Positions 54,190-62,435 are shown, counted from the first letter of the stretch. The stretch is 64,000 nt of DNA from CAIWXH01 sp964555675 (GCA_964555675.1 CAZKTU010000001.1:1-64000), one strand, 5' to 3'. The notes: generated from the letters alone by a model not told the origin. Numbers and translations are program-made.

Positions 54190-54213
54190 AAGCGAACTAT
54201 TTAATTTAATTAA

Positions 54214-55293
54214 ATGGAACTAAAAACATTAAATATTTCACAGTTATATGCTGTAATTGATGATTTATACTATACAAGAAAATTAACAGAATTAAATATT
54301 GCATGTAAATATTACTTATCTTTATTTAATCATTTAGATGATACACAAACTCGCATGGTAAAATTTTATCATGCATTTGTTAATAATGATATTAAATTGT
54401 ATGAAGAACTTATAGATGATAGTAAATTAGAAGATTATATTAAAGGTTGGTGTACTCATAATTTGAAACAACTATATTCAAGTGTTTCAAAAGATATCAT
54501 TGAAGACCTGAATAAATATATAATTCCAAAATTAATTCATATTATATATTTAAAAGAGAAAAAATTTGAAAAGTATCATTATAAATGTATATATTCTATA
54601 TCTGAAAACTGTAAAGATTATAAGATAAATCTTTACAATGATATAGAACCGGAAAATAATGAATGGTGGGATTTAACAAAAAATCTTGATAATGTTAATA
54701 TTGTTAAAACAGAAAGAATAAGATCATTTGATAATTATCCGATTAGATTTGTTCAATATGAAGCTGATATATTAAGATTAGAAAAATTATATGAATTTGG
54801 AGGTGTATATTTTGATACAGATATATTATTATTAAAAAATGTTGATGAATTAATTAGTGATAATCAACAAGATTTTAAAAAATTACCAAAATTTCTTATA
54901 TCTAAAGAACATGGAGATCAAAATAGCGGATTAATAAATTCATTCTTAGCAAGTACAAAAGAAAATGGTTTTATAAAAGAATGGTTAGAATCTTTCAAAT
55001 CTGGATTAAGAACAGATTGTTGGGGATATCATATTCGCCAGTCAAATGAAATGATTATGAAAAAATATCCACATTATATGATAAAATATGGAATTAAAAT
55101 ATTAGACCATAAATATTTCTTCCCGTATAAATGGGAAGAAAGATTTGCATATGATGGAAGTATTAATATAATTGAAAAGATTAACGAAAATAATAAAGAA
55201 AAAGATCGTATAACATATGGTATCCATCTATTTGATACTATTAATCATGATCTCATATTAAATAATAAATATATTAACGATTTTGAAGTTTAA
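54214..55293 (+). CDS. Glycosyltransferase with DXD motif (GT32-like)
   Basis: 359 residues. The catalytic part begins at IPKLIHIIYL (~105), continues with RFVQYEADILRLEKLYEFGG and the metal-binding FDTD (~199-202), then QNSGLINSFLAS and a GYHIRQSN region. This is the Gly_transf_sug (DXD) layout of GT32 enzymes that move sugars from UDP/GDP donors. The first ~100 residues are helical and virus-specific. No signal peptide, so it would act in the cytosol or virus factory, as giant-virus fibre glycosylation does. Likely acceptors, the fibre proteins, are inferred. Confidence 0.88.
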   Translation: MELKTLNISQLYAVIDDLYYTRKLTELNIACKYYLSLFNHLDDTQTRMVKFYHAFVNNDIKLYEELIDDSKLEDYIKGWCTHNLKQLYSSVSKDIIEDLNKYIIPKLIHIIYLKEKKFEKYHYKCIYSISENCKDYKINLYNDIEPENNEWWDLTKNLDNVNIVKTERIRSFDNYPIRFVQYEADILRLEKLYEFGGVYFDTDILLLKNVDELISDNQQDFKKLPKFLISKEHGDQNSGLINSFLASTKENGFIKEWLESFKSGLRTDCWGYHIRQSNEMIMKKYPHYMIKYGIKILDHKYFFPYKWEERFAYDGSINIIEKINENNKEKDRITYGIHLFDTINHDLILNNKYINDFEV

Positions 55294-55313
55294 ATAATAT
55301 ATATTTTTGATAA

Positions 55314-55886
55314 ATGGATATTGAAGAATTTTTTAATAATTTAACTTTTATCCCGGAAGAGAAATTTTTATCGTTACCTAGTGCTCCTGATACTAGTTTT
55401 GTATTCACATTTTCAGAATTAATTAAAAAAATGAGTGAATATTATTCTATAGACGGTATATTTAAAATTGAAAACACCATCTATAGAAAAGATTATATTA
55501 AATACCTAATTCAAGATAATTATATTGTTCTCGAATTTAATACTATGTGTGATTTTGATAAAATTAAACTTTATTATAATGATAATATTGAAGTTCCAAA
55601 TTTTACATTACATTTTAATGATCAATATATTGATTGTACTCCTGAAATATTAAATAATATATTATTAGTACCTAGAATAGGAGTTTTCACGCGAAATTTA
55701 ATTAAAATTGATCTTGGTCATTTTAATAATAAAAATATTGATAGTATTACAATAGAACATACAAAATATATAATTACATCTAACAAAATTATTGATATAA
55801 GTAAAAATTATACTACAAAATTTTTAATTTATGATGGAGGTAAAGTTTCATTCAAAGATAATTTAAAAATTAAATCATCAATATAA
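55314..55886 (+). CDS. Hypothetical protein (190 aa)
   Basis: Beta-rich C-terminal half (KYIITSNKIIDISKNYTTK, FLIYDGGKVSF). It shares this type of Ile/Asn/Thr strand pattern with the next two genes, which follow closely on the same strand; the three may be diverged relatives. No family recognised. Only 4 bp separate it from the next ATG. Confidence 0.58.
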   Translation: MDIEEFFNNLTFIPEEKFLSLPSAPDTSFVFTFSELIKKMSEYYSIDGIFKIENTIYRKDYIKYLIQDNYIVLEFNTMCDFDKIKLYYNDNIEVPNFTLHFNDQYIDCTPEILNNILLVPRIGVFTRNLIKIDLGHFNNKNIDSITIEHTKYIITSNKIIDISKNYTTKFLIYDGGKVSFKDNLKIKSSI

Positions 55887-55890
55887 ATTA

Positions 55891-56307
55891 ATGATTCGGA
55901 AAAATCTTGTTGTAAATATCAAAACATTAATTGCTTTTAATAATTCTTCTAATAGAAAATTATTAATTGCTAGAGATTATGAAAATATAATCTTATTAAA
56001 TCATTCAATTAATAATAAGATAATTAATAATAATAAAATTATATTCTATAATACAAAAAATATAATTACAAATAATGTTTTAAATGGAATTACAGATTTT
56101 ACTTTAAATTCTAATATGTTTCCTCAACTTCAAAATATAATAGTGTATAATCATAATAAATATTTTACATCAAATCATAAAATATATAATCGTTATATTT
56201 CTATTATCAGGGAAACAGATTGTCCTTATAAAATATTAAAATTATTAAATAACAAAGAAGAAATAGAACATTTAGATAATTCAAATATATCAGATTTTCT
56301 TATTTAA
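55891..56307 (+). CDS. Hypothetical protein (138 aa)
   Basis: Asn/Ile-rich, beta-strand pattern (NIIVYNHNKYFTSNHKIYN) similar in character to its two neighbours. The start is almost joined to the stop of the preceding gene, suggesting co-transcription. No family recognised. Confidence 0.52.
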   Translation: MIRKNLVVNIKTLIAFNNSSNRKLLIARDYENIILLNHSINNKIINNNKIIFYNTKNIITNNVLNGITDFTLNSNMFPQLQNIIVYNHNKYFTSNHKIYNRYISIIRETDCPYKILKLLNNKEEIEHLDNSNISDFLI

Positions 56308-56324
56308 ATTACTCATCGAGTAAT
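56308..56324 (+). terminator. 3' hairpin
   Basis: Stem ATTACTC/GAGTAAT, loop ATC. Confidence 0.55.
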
Positions 56325-56343
56325 ATAAAATATTTATTTTAAA

Positions 56344-57081
56344 ATGTTTAAAATTGAAGATATAATTAGAGATGATTCTTTACAAACTGTTAATGTTAAT
56401 AAAGAATATAATAATATCATCCATTATAAGAATAAAAAATATTTCGAATTAACTATCATGGGTAATGAATTGAAAAATACTAATTCAACATATAATATAA
56501 TTGATATTTCGTCTCTTAGATTGAAAATGAATAATATTGATATAGATCCTAATAATATTTTATTTTACAGTTTTAATAATAAAAAAACATATATAAAAAC
56601 ATTTGGAAATTCTTCATATTTCTTTAATAATAGATATGAAGAATTCACAGAAAGATTTATTGATTTAAATATTGAAAGATATAATAATACTTATTATATT
56701 GTTAACGAATTGCAATACTTATATATATTAATTAATGATGATATATACATTGATTTTATAAAAAAATATGATTTTTATACTCAATTTAATATTCAATTTA
56801 ATATTCAATTTAATATTAATGTTAATTATTATAATCTTTCAAAAGAAAGTATTAATAAATTACTTTCATTACCTGGTGAAGAATATTTTTATAAAAATAT
56901 TAGAAATATAAAAGGTGTATTATGTTCAAGATTTTCTAAAATTATTAAGATAAATGATGATCTATTTTATACTATTTATGATAGAAAAGAAGAAAGATTA
57001 TATAATAGATTAAATATATTTAAAATTTTTAATAAGAAATTCCCTATTGAAATAATTAAAAAAATATGTAGTTATACATGA
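56344..57081 (+). CDS. Hypothetical protein with F-box-like C-terminus
   Basis: 245 residues, Asn/Ile/Tyr-rich. It carries a short QFNI triplicate (12-bp DNA repeat). The last ~20 residues (FKIFNKKFPIEIIKKICSYT) resemble the LPxEIxxKI core of F-box motifs, here at the C-terminus as often seen in giant-virus proteins. A ubiquitin-ligase adaptor role would follow, but this is a weak match. Confidence 0.55.
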   Translation: MFKIEDIIRDDSLQTVNVNKEYNNIIHYKNKKYFELTIMGNELKNTNSTYNIIDISSLRLKMNNIDIDPNNILFYSFNNKKTYIKTFGNSSYFFNNRYEEFTERFIDLNIERYNNTYYIVNELQYLYILINDDIYIDFIKKYDFYTQFNIQFNIQFNINVNYYNLSKESINKLLSLPGEEYFYKNIRNIKGVLCSRFSKIIKINDDLFYTIYDRKEERLYNRLNIFKIFNKKFPIEIIKKICSYT

Positions 57082-57102
57082 TAATACTCAATGAGTATTA
57101 TC
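57080..57102. terminator. 3' hairpin between convergent genes, shifted stem
   Basis: Stem GATAATACTC/GAGTATTATC, loop AAT; TA replaced by AT in both arms, so pairing is kept. Confidence 0.62.
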
Positions 57103-57449
57103 TAAAAAATAATAATATCTTTACCTAAATTTTTTGCTTTCCTAATAATATCATATGTTCCTCCTTTTGATCCATTGGGAAATGCCAAAATAATATCAGA
57201 TTCTTTAGCAATTTTTCCATTTCTAATTAAAGTAGCAGTTTTTCCATACATTTCATAATTAGGTAAATATTTAATAATTTCAATGTTTCTTAATTTTGCA
57301 TATTCTTCCGCTATAGTATCAGCTCCTGGTGCTCCGCCTGATATGATTTTAATATCTTGAAATCTTACTAAATATTGATCTAATATTTTAAACATATATA
57401 ATCTATCTGTAAATGTTCTACTTCCAATAACACCAATATTGGTCGTCAT
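57102..57449 (-). CDS. SLOG-superfamily (YspA/YAcAr-like) nucleotide-binding protein
   Basis: 115 residues. IGVIGSRTF (GSRxF at 9-13), KIISGGAPGAD (GGAxGAD at ~39-45), an Arg-bearing helix and DIILAFPNGSKGGT define the Rossmann-like SLOG fold of the DUF2493/YspA type. SLOG domains bind or process nucleotide-derived ligands and appear in conflict and stress systems, including some phage-encoded and defence proteins. What ligand it handles is unknown. The early-type promoter suggests an early role, for example in nucleotide signalling of the host. Confidence 0.85.
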   Translation of the reverse strand: MTTNIGVIGSRTFTDRLYMFKILDQYLVRFQDIKIISGGAPGADTIAEEYAKLRNIEIIKYLPNYEMYGKTATLIRNGKIAKESDIILAFPNGSKGGTYDIIRKAKNLGKDIIIF

Positions 57450-57462
57450 CTAAAATAAATTT

Positions 57463-57477
57463 TTACTTATTAAGTAA
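57463..57477 (-). terminator. Hairpin, T-A closing variant, in a 5' region
   Basis: Stem TTACTT/AAGTAA, loop ATT. It lies between the SLOG gene's promoter element and its ATG, so it probably ends the upstream transcript. Confidence 0.48.
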
Positions 57478-57480
57478 CTT

Positions 57481-57494
57481 ATTTTTTTCATTTT
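57481..57494 (-). promoter_or_regulatory. Early-type promoter element of the SLOG gene
   Basis: Minus-strand AAAATGAAAAAAAT, about 32-45 bp before the ATG. Confidence 0.52.
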
Positions 57495-57500
57495 CATTAG

Positions 57501-57941
57501 TTAATTAGAATTTTCGTCAATCGATGAAATATCATCACAAAAAAATGATGGATTTTTATCAAAACTGTCATTTAATTGAATTTCTTCAATTAAATCTACT
57601 ATTTTTTGATAAAAATTTATATATTTGGGATAATCTGCTAAAGGGATATCTACTAATTTAGATTTTTCTAAATTAAGTTCCTTATGAATCAGCGTTATAT
57701 AAGGTTTAATTTTATTATCTATTTTTTCTTTTGATTTATTATTTAATCTAATTTGAAAATCGTATGTCCAATTATGTATCAATTTATTTGCCATGTGTTT
57801 TTTAATTGTATAAAAATGATACCATTCATTAATATCATTTTGATTTCTTAATATGATTCCTTTACGTTTTATAATAATTTTAGATGCATTATTATCTTCT
57901 TCATATTTATGAGAAGCATTTATCATAGCTGCAAAATCCAT
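57501..57941 (-). CDS. Hypothetical protein (146 aa)
   Basis: Soluble, mixed alpha/beta, Lys/Asn/Ile-rich; begins MDFAAMINASHKYEED. Conserved-looking core HFYTIKKHMANKLIHNW. No family recognised. Confidence 0.6.
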   Translation of the reverse strand: MDFAAMINASHKYEEDNNASKIIIKRKGIILRNQNDINEWYHFYTIKKHMANKLIHNWTYDFQIRLNNKSKEKIDNKIKPYITLIHKELNLEKSKLVDIPLADYPKYINFYQKIVDLIEEIQLNDSFDKNPSFFCDDISSIDENSN

Positions 57942-57962
57942 TTTAATAAGTAAATTTTAATG

Positions 57963-57975
57963 TACTCAATGAGTA
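57963..57975 (-). terminator. 3' hairpin
   Basis: Stem TACTC/GAGTA, loop AAT. Confidence 0.5.
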
Positions 57976-58011
57976 AATTTTACGTTCAAAAAATATATAT
58001 TTTTTTAATTT

Positions 58012-58326
58012 TTACTCTAAAAATATTACTAAAGCCTTTCCTATTCTTGTCATATTTATAATTTTAACACCAATTCTTTCTTTATTTGTATGAACTAAAC
58101 TGGCTATGTTAATATAAATAGGAGCTTTAATTCCTTTTTTAACATTTGAATAAAATTGACAGTATAATTCATATAATACATAATTATAAGTAATTCCTTC
58201 GAATTCTTTCAAACCATTTTTAAGTTGATAAAATAACCCTTCAGTAACATATACAGTTCTCGCACCTTCACAATTTCTTTTGATTTCGTCATCTAATACT
58301 AAAGTAGACCACGAAGAAGACGTCAT
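58012..58326 (-). CDS. Hypothetical protein (104 aa)
   Basis: Balanced, compact alpha/beta protein; begins MTSSSWSTLVLDDEIKR and ends with strand-rich KIINMTRIGKALVIF. Cys is present once. Looks globular and conserved, but no family recognised. Confidence 0.6.
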   Translation of the reverse strand: MTSSSWSTLVLDDEIKRNCEGARTVYVTEGLFYQLKNGLKEFEGITYNYVLYELYCQFYSNVKKGIKAPIYINIASLVHTNKERIGVKIINMTRIGKALVIFLE

Positions 58327-58402
58327 TTTTTCTAAAAATTTAAGATTTAAATATTTTTCACTTTTAAAAATGGAATTTAGAAAAAAAATACTTTAAAATA
58401 AA

Positions 58403-58822
58403 ATGAATTACGAATATTTAATTTTATTTGAATGTGCACTACCATATGAATCTATAGAAGAAATAACAGAATATTACAAAGAGAATAAATGGGATAATTT
58501 AGAAGGAATCTATCTTTTAAATAAAAATTTATTTTTAGATATTATTAATGGAAAAGAATCTGATATTACCGATGAAATGTTAAGGTCGAGACTTATAATC
58601 ATTGAAGATAAAAAGATTGCAACGTTAGAAAATATACTTCAGATTAGATTAGAAAATTTTCTGTTATTCAACTGTTATATAGGTTATCCAGATAGAACAA
58701 TAGAAAGAAATGATACTATTAAAAATATAATATATAATAACAGAAAAAATATAGATAATTTCTTACTTATTATTAATGGGTTTTTAGATAAACCTTATAT
58801 TCCTGCTAGATCATTATATTAA
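58403..58822 (+). CDS. Hypothetical protein (139 aa)
   Basis: Acidic, helical; begins MNYEYLILFECALPYESIEE. No family recognised. A weak AAAAATGGAA element lies about 30 bp upstream. The next gene follows after 27 bp on the same strand. Confidence 0.6.
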   Translation: MNYEYLILFECALPYESIEEITEYYKENKWDNLEGIYLLNKNLFLDIINGKESDITDEMLRSRLIIIEDKKIATLENILQIRLENFLLFNCYIGYPDRTIERNDTIKNIIYNNRKNIDNFLLIINGFLDKPYIPARSLY

Positions 58823-58849
58823 TTTAAATAAACATACTTAATAGATAAA

Positions 58850-59182
58850 ATGAAGAATAGAAAAATTAAACAAGTTGCAAATGCTAGTAAGGCGATAAAT
58901 AAGATTTCTTCTGTGAAACAAGAGGTAGTTGAAACAAAACAAGAGGTAGTTGAAACGAAACAAGAGGTAGTTGAAACGAAACAAGAGGTAGTTGAAACGA
59001 AACAAGAGGTAATTGAAACGAAACAAGAGGTAGTTGAAACGAAACAAGAGGTAGTTGAAACGAAACCGTGTATGTATTGTAACAATCAAACAAATATTTA
59101 TCATTTATCTCAGAAAATTATAGTTTGTAATAATTGCATGGCAAATCCTTTTTTAAATATAAAACATAATTCTCACTATTAA
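58850..59182 (+). CDS. Heptad-repeat protein with zinc ribbon
   Basis: 110 residues. After a basic N-terminus (MKNRKIKQVANASKA) come seven copies of KQEVVET, then a zinc-ribbon-like PCMYCNNQ ... IVCNNCMANP with two CxxC pairs 15 residues apart. The heptads have a hydrophobic spacing suitable for a coiled coil. Zinc binding is likely from the Cys layout; its partner is unknown. Repeat units are almost identical in DNA, so copy number probably varies between isolates. Confidence 0.7.
   Translation: MKNRKIKQVANASKAINKISSVKQEVVETKQEVVETKQEVVETKQEVVETKQEVIETKQEVVETKQEVVETKPCMYCNNQTNIYHLSQKIIVCNNCMANPFLNIKHNSHY
58916..59062 (+). repeat. 21-bp coding tandem repeat, 7 copies
   Basis: Unit AAACAAGAGGTAGTTGAAAC plus one base encodes KQEVVET (one copy KQEVIET). 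Confidence 0.9.
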
Positions 59183-59203
59183 TATTACTCGTTGAGTAAT
59201 ATT
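59181..59203 (+). terminator. 3' hairpin
   Basis: Stem AATATTACTC/GAGTAATATT, loop GTT, 10 bp. Confidence 0.6.
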
Positions 59204-59248
59204 TAAATAAATATTTAAAACATATATAAATATTTAATATTAAATAAA

Positions 59249-60142
59249 ATGAGTAATTTCTTAGATCTTGATAGTTTATACCGTGAAAGAGATGTATACC
59301 CCAATCCTTGTGATTATGAAGTAGGATCATCTCAAATTAAAACATGGCTTGAAAAAGCAAGAGAAGTTAGATCAAAATTTAATAAAGAATTTATTTGTAC
59401 AATAACTATTAAAAATTTGGTATTACCATATCCTAGAGCTGAATTATTTAGTTCTTATATTGTAAATGCTGATAGCATTGATAATACATTAAATCCTGAA
59501 AGGATAGCGGCTGCCGGACATACGCTTGTTACTGGTGATATTGTAGAAGTAATAGATGAAATCGCACCATTTAAAAGAAATATAAGATATAAAGTATCTG
59601 CAACTAATTTTTCTGCGGGTAATTATTTCGCGTTAAATCATATAGGGTCAACCTTAGATTTAGCAGTTACAGCATTGAAACAAACTTTTACGACAAGAAA
59701 TCAATTCAGAATTGCTTTATTAACAACAAATGAACAACAGCAGCTTCAAGATGCATTATCAATATTAAGTATTCCTCGTTTGTATATAGATTTTAATTGT
59801 AAACAATATAGTGATATTAATATGTTATATACCATTGACGGATATCATCCAACTGCTAAATTTGTAGTTACAAGATCCAAGACAGAGACTGATGAAAGTG
59901 GTAGAGAATTATGGATTCATTATTCATCAGATATGGCTCAAACTATGAGATTTAAAAGAAATGATCAAGTAAGAATTAGAATAAGTGATAGAGGTGATAG
60001 AACTATCGACGTATTTAATGATACTCGTTTAAGCGATCAAGCTGATCCGATGAAACAAACAATGGTCACATTATCTGTCATTCCTTACTTCAGAGATAAT
60101 AATTATGATCATTCTGATATAGATGCTCGTATTTTAATATAA
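59249..60142 (+). CDS. Putative virion protein with DSxxRxxxxYPNP motif
   Basis: 297 residues. The N-terminus (FLDLDSLYRERDVYPNPCDYEV) has the D-S-x-x-R-x-x-x-x-Y-P-N-P motif found at the start of structural proteins in several NCLDVs and tailed phages. The rest is beta-rich and regular in composition (FICTITIKNLVLPYPR, LDLAVTALKQTFTTRN, DQVRIRISDRGDRTID), consistent with a jelly-roll or sandwich minor virion protein. No exact family assigned. Confidence 0.7.
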   Translation: MSNFLDLDSLYRERDVYPNPCDYEVGSSQIKTWLEKAREVRSKFNKEFICTITIKNLVLPYPRAELFSSYIVNADSIDNTLNPERIAAAGHTLVTGDIVEVIDEIAPFKRNIRYKVSATNFSAGNYFALNHIGSTLDLAVTALKQTFTTRNQFRIALLTTNEQQQLQDALSILSIPRLYIDFNCKQYSDINMLYTIDGYHPTAKFVVTRSKTETDESGRELWIHYSSDMAQTMRFKRNDQVRIRISDRGDRTIDVFNDTRLSDQADPMKQTMVTLSVIPYFRDNNYDHSDIDARILI

Positions 60143-60170
60143 TTATCAATATTTGATTTGACAAAATATT

Positions 60171-60191
60171 ATATTAATCATTGATTAATAT
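60171..60191. terminator. 3' hairpin between convergent genes, covarying stem
   Basis: Stem ATATTAATC/GATTAATAT, loop ATT; TTACTC/GAGTAA changed to TTAATC/GATTAA on both sides. Confidence 0.6.
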
Positions 60192-61078
60192 TAAATTAAA
60201 TCTGTTATATCTTCTTTCCGATGTTCATATTCAGCAGTATGATATCCACTTAAAAATATATCCATCTTTTCTTTTTTTGATATTGAATTTATTAATAATG
60301 GGATATTTTCTATATTTATATCTATAATTGTTACATTTTCAGGAGCTGATTGAACTGTAGTTTTTGACATGGTATTTATTGGTATCATCATTACACGATA
60401 AATGTATTCCATTAAACTTAATTCATATGTAGGCGGTGCAGGAATGCCTCTTGTACATATACATAATATTTTTTCTATAGAAGAATTAACGATATTAATT
60501 TCATTATTAATATCTAAAATAATATCTAAAGGAATATTAGATGTTAATCCGCCATCAACATAATAATTATTATTATAATTAATCTCTTTAAATACAATCG
60601 GAAGATTACACGACATTTTAATCGCGTCTAATACTGATAATTGAGGATTTGTTTCATTTGATAAAACTTCTCTTTTCATATTACTTAAATTTGTTGTTGT
60701 AATGTAAATTTTTTTAAATGTTATATTTTCAAATTCTGCAAACGTGGGAATGTTTCCAAATTTATTTATTAACATTTTCTTAACAATGTATAAAATATTA
60801 TCAATATCAAGCATCCCTTTCGAATATATTAGATTATTTATAATTGTTCTTATATTTAAATGCTGATCTTCAATAAACGAATCCATATTGTATATATCAT
60901 TAAAAATATCTACACATTTATATCCCGAAGCTAATAATACAATAATAATACTTCCTATTGATGTACCACTATACGTATCAATATTATTCAATAACCCTAA
61001 ATTATCAAAATAATATAATGCTCCTAAACTAGATATTCCTTTAATTCCACCACCGCTAACAACTAAAGATGTAAACAT
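60191..61078 (-). CDS. Patatin-like phospholipase
   Basis: 295 residues. LVVSGGGIKG (GGGxxG oxyanion hole, ~9-14), YSGTSIGS (GxSxG nucleophile Ser ~40) and VDGGLTSNIP (DGG catalytic Asp, ~174-176) complete the patatin Ser-Asp dyad. Patatins cleave acyl chains from lipids. Large DNA viruses carry several; proposed roles are membrane escape or lipid remodelling during entry or factory formation. The protein lacks a signal peptide. It is divergent from the next gene with 37 bp between starts. Confidence 0.93.
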   Translation of the reverse strand: MFTSLVVSGGGIKGISSLGALYYFDNLGLLNNIDTYSGTSIGSIIIVLLASGYKCVDIFNDIYNMDSFIEDQHLNIRTIINNLIYSKGMLDIDNILYIVKKMLINKFGNIPTFAEFENITFKKIYITTTNLSNMKREVLSNETNPQLSVLDAIKMSCNLPIVFKEINYNNNYYVDGGLTSNIPLDIILDINNEINIVNSSIEKILCICTRGIPAPPTYELSLMEYIYRVMMIPINTMSKTTVQSAPENVTIIDINIENIPLLINSISKKEKMDIFLSGYHTAEYEHRKEDITDLI

Positions 61079-61115
61079 TATTTTAAATAAACTATTATGT
61101 TATTTTAAATAAATA

Positions 61116-61496
61116 ATGGGAAATATATTATCTGATACAGAAACTGAATATAATAGTAAAATAGAAACACATCATAAAAGTAGCAAGGTTTTTTCTGATA
61201 AAGTTATTAAATCGATGGCTCTTTCAATATTAAATAATGATAGAATTATTAAAAATACGGAATTATTATTTAATAATAGATCTCCTTCTGATGTAGAAGG
61301 TTTTGTTAAAATGGAATTAATCAAATTGGGTTTTGATAAAAATGATGTCCAAACTAGATCAGATTTAGGAAAAAATTGGCCGCGAACAATTCTTTATAGA
61401 TGTCCAGATGTTGCATATTTTTATATTCGATCAAGAAATACAGTATATGCAATATGTAAAGGAGTTGATACTTTAAATGTAGAAGTTATATATTAA
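61116..61496 (+). CDS. Hypothetical protein, possible N-myristoylation (126 aa)
   Basis: The N-terminus MGNILSDTE fits an N-myristoylation site (Gly2, Ser6). The remaining residues form a compact domain (VDGFVKMEL-like helix, GKNWPRTILYRCPDVAYFYI). If lipid-modified, it would sit on the inner face of a membrane, a feature seen in virion membrane-associated proteins. No family recognised. Confidence 0.62.
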   Translation: MGNILSDTETEYNSKIETHHKSSKVFSDKVIKSMALSILNNDRIIKNTELLFNNRSPSDVEGFVKMELIKLGFDKNDVQTRSDLGKNWPRTILYRCPDVAYFYIRSRNTVYAICKGVDTLNVEVIY

Positions 61497-61524
61497 TTTA
61501 TATATCGTGTAAATTAATATATAA
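61486..61524. terminator. 15-bp-stem hairpin between convergent genes
   Basis: Arms TTATATATTAATTTA and TAAATTAATATATAA, 9-nt loop TATATCGTG; covers both stop codons. Confidence 0.55.
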
Positions 61525-61753
61525 CTTTTTTAGTTAATTTAATAATATTATTATCATATCTAATAATCCATTTATGATCTATATTTTCTCTTAAATATTC
61601 TATTACCCAATCTATATCTGGTTTAATTAATTCAGGTATTTCAATGGATATTGTATCATTTATAATAAATAAAGATAATCTAGCTAAATCTGTAGCATAT
61701 TCTCTATATGAATATTTATATGGAACAACTTTGTTATTACAACAGTTAAACAT
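61514..61753 (-). CDS. Small hypothetical protein (79 aa)
   Basis: Begins MFNCCNNKVVPYKYSYRE; a helix-strand-helix pattern (IPELIKPDIDWVIEYLREN). No family recognised. Start context AGTAATAAATG, with the hairpin of the thymidine kinase region just upstream. Confidence 0.57.
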   Translation of the reverse strand: MFNCCNNKVVPYKYSYREYATDLARLSLFIINDTISIEIPELIKPDIDWVIEYLRENIDHKWIIRYDNNIIKLTKKVIY

Positions 61754-61774
61754 TTATTACTCAATGAGTAATAA
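61754..61774 (-). terminator. 3' hairpin of the thymidine kinase gene
   Basis: Stem TTATTACTC/GAGTAATAA, loop AAT, 9 bp. Confidence 0.6.
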
Positions 61775-61779
61775 TATTT

Positions 61780-62394
61780 TTATTTATTTAATGCAATATA
61801 ACAAGTTCGACAAACTGGTTGATATTCTTCGCTTCCGCCAATAAGAATTTCACTTTTATTATCACCAAATGTAGAAATTTTATGGGTAAACAAAGCCTTA
61901 TTTCTTTTTCCTAATGATATACATCTACTACAATATGTATCTTTTGATAAATAGATTACAGTATCTGCTAATGGAATAAGATTTAAAAAATCACTTTTAC
62001 TAAATGGTTTTCTTTCATATGTACCTGACAGACCAGCAATAAATACATCTTTATTATATTCCTCGACAAATCTGATAATATTATTTGTCAATGAATTAAA
62101 AAATTGAGCTTCATCAATACAAATAGTTAGATAATCATTTACATCTTCTAACTTAATAGCATCTAAATCATTTACTCTTCTAATCTCAAATTTCAGATCA
62201 TTTAATTTAATATGAGGGTTATGTGAAGATACAATTGTATCTTCACATCTATTATCAATTTGTGGTATTAAAAATAATACTTTACCAATTTGTAAAGCAT
62301 TTCCAATGTGATGCATTAATGTAGATGTTTTACCTGAAAACATCGGTCCCATAATCAATGTTAAACTCCCCTGATGCGGCATTTTAGTTAACAT
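61780..62394 (-). CDS. tdk: Thymidine kinase (type II)
   Basis: 204 residues. LIMGPMFSGKT is the P-loop (GPMFSGKT at 16-23), CIDEAQFF (~91-98) the Walker B-like motif, and GLSGTYERKPF the lasso region. Two Cys pairs (YCSRC and CRTC) form the structural zinc site. The enzyme phosphorylates thymidine for the salvage route to dTTP. Type II kinases are carried by poxviruses, ASFV and mimiviruses. It is divergent from the MazG-like gene; both may be driven from the shared region with its 34-bp palindrome. Confidence 0.96.
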   Translation of the reverse strand: MLTKMPHQGSLTLIMGPMFSGKTSTLMHHIGNALQIGKVLFLIPQIDNRCEDTIVSSHNPHIKLNDLKFEIRRVNDLDAIKLEDVNDYLTICIDEAQFFNSLTNNIIRFVEEYNKDVFIAGLSGTYERKPFSKSDFLNLIPLADTVIYLSKDTYCSRCISLGKRNKALFTHKISTFGDNKSEILIGGSEEYQPVCRTCYIALNK

Positions 62395-62421
62395 AGATTT
62401 AAATTATACAGATTTATTTAA

Positions 62422-62435
62422 GTTTTTTCATTTTT
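62422..62435 (-). promoter_or_regulatory. Early-type promoter element of the thymidine kinase gene
   Basis: Minus-strand AAAAATGAAAAAAC, about 28-41 bp before the ATG. Confidence 0.55.

Noticed and set aside
58819..59104. Frames antisense to the KQEVVET repeats
   Set aside because: Phe/Cys/Thr-rich mirror products of the 21-bp repeat.
7893..60190. tRNA genes in intergenic spaces
   Set aside because: Spaces are mostly under 150 bp and no cloverleaf with a T-loop GTTC was seen.
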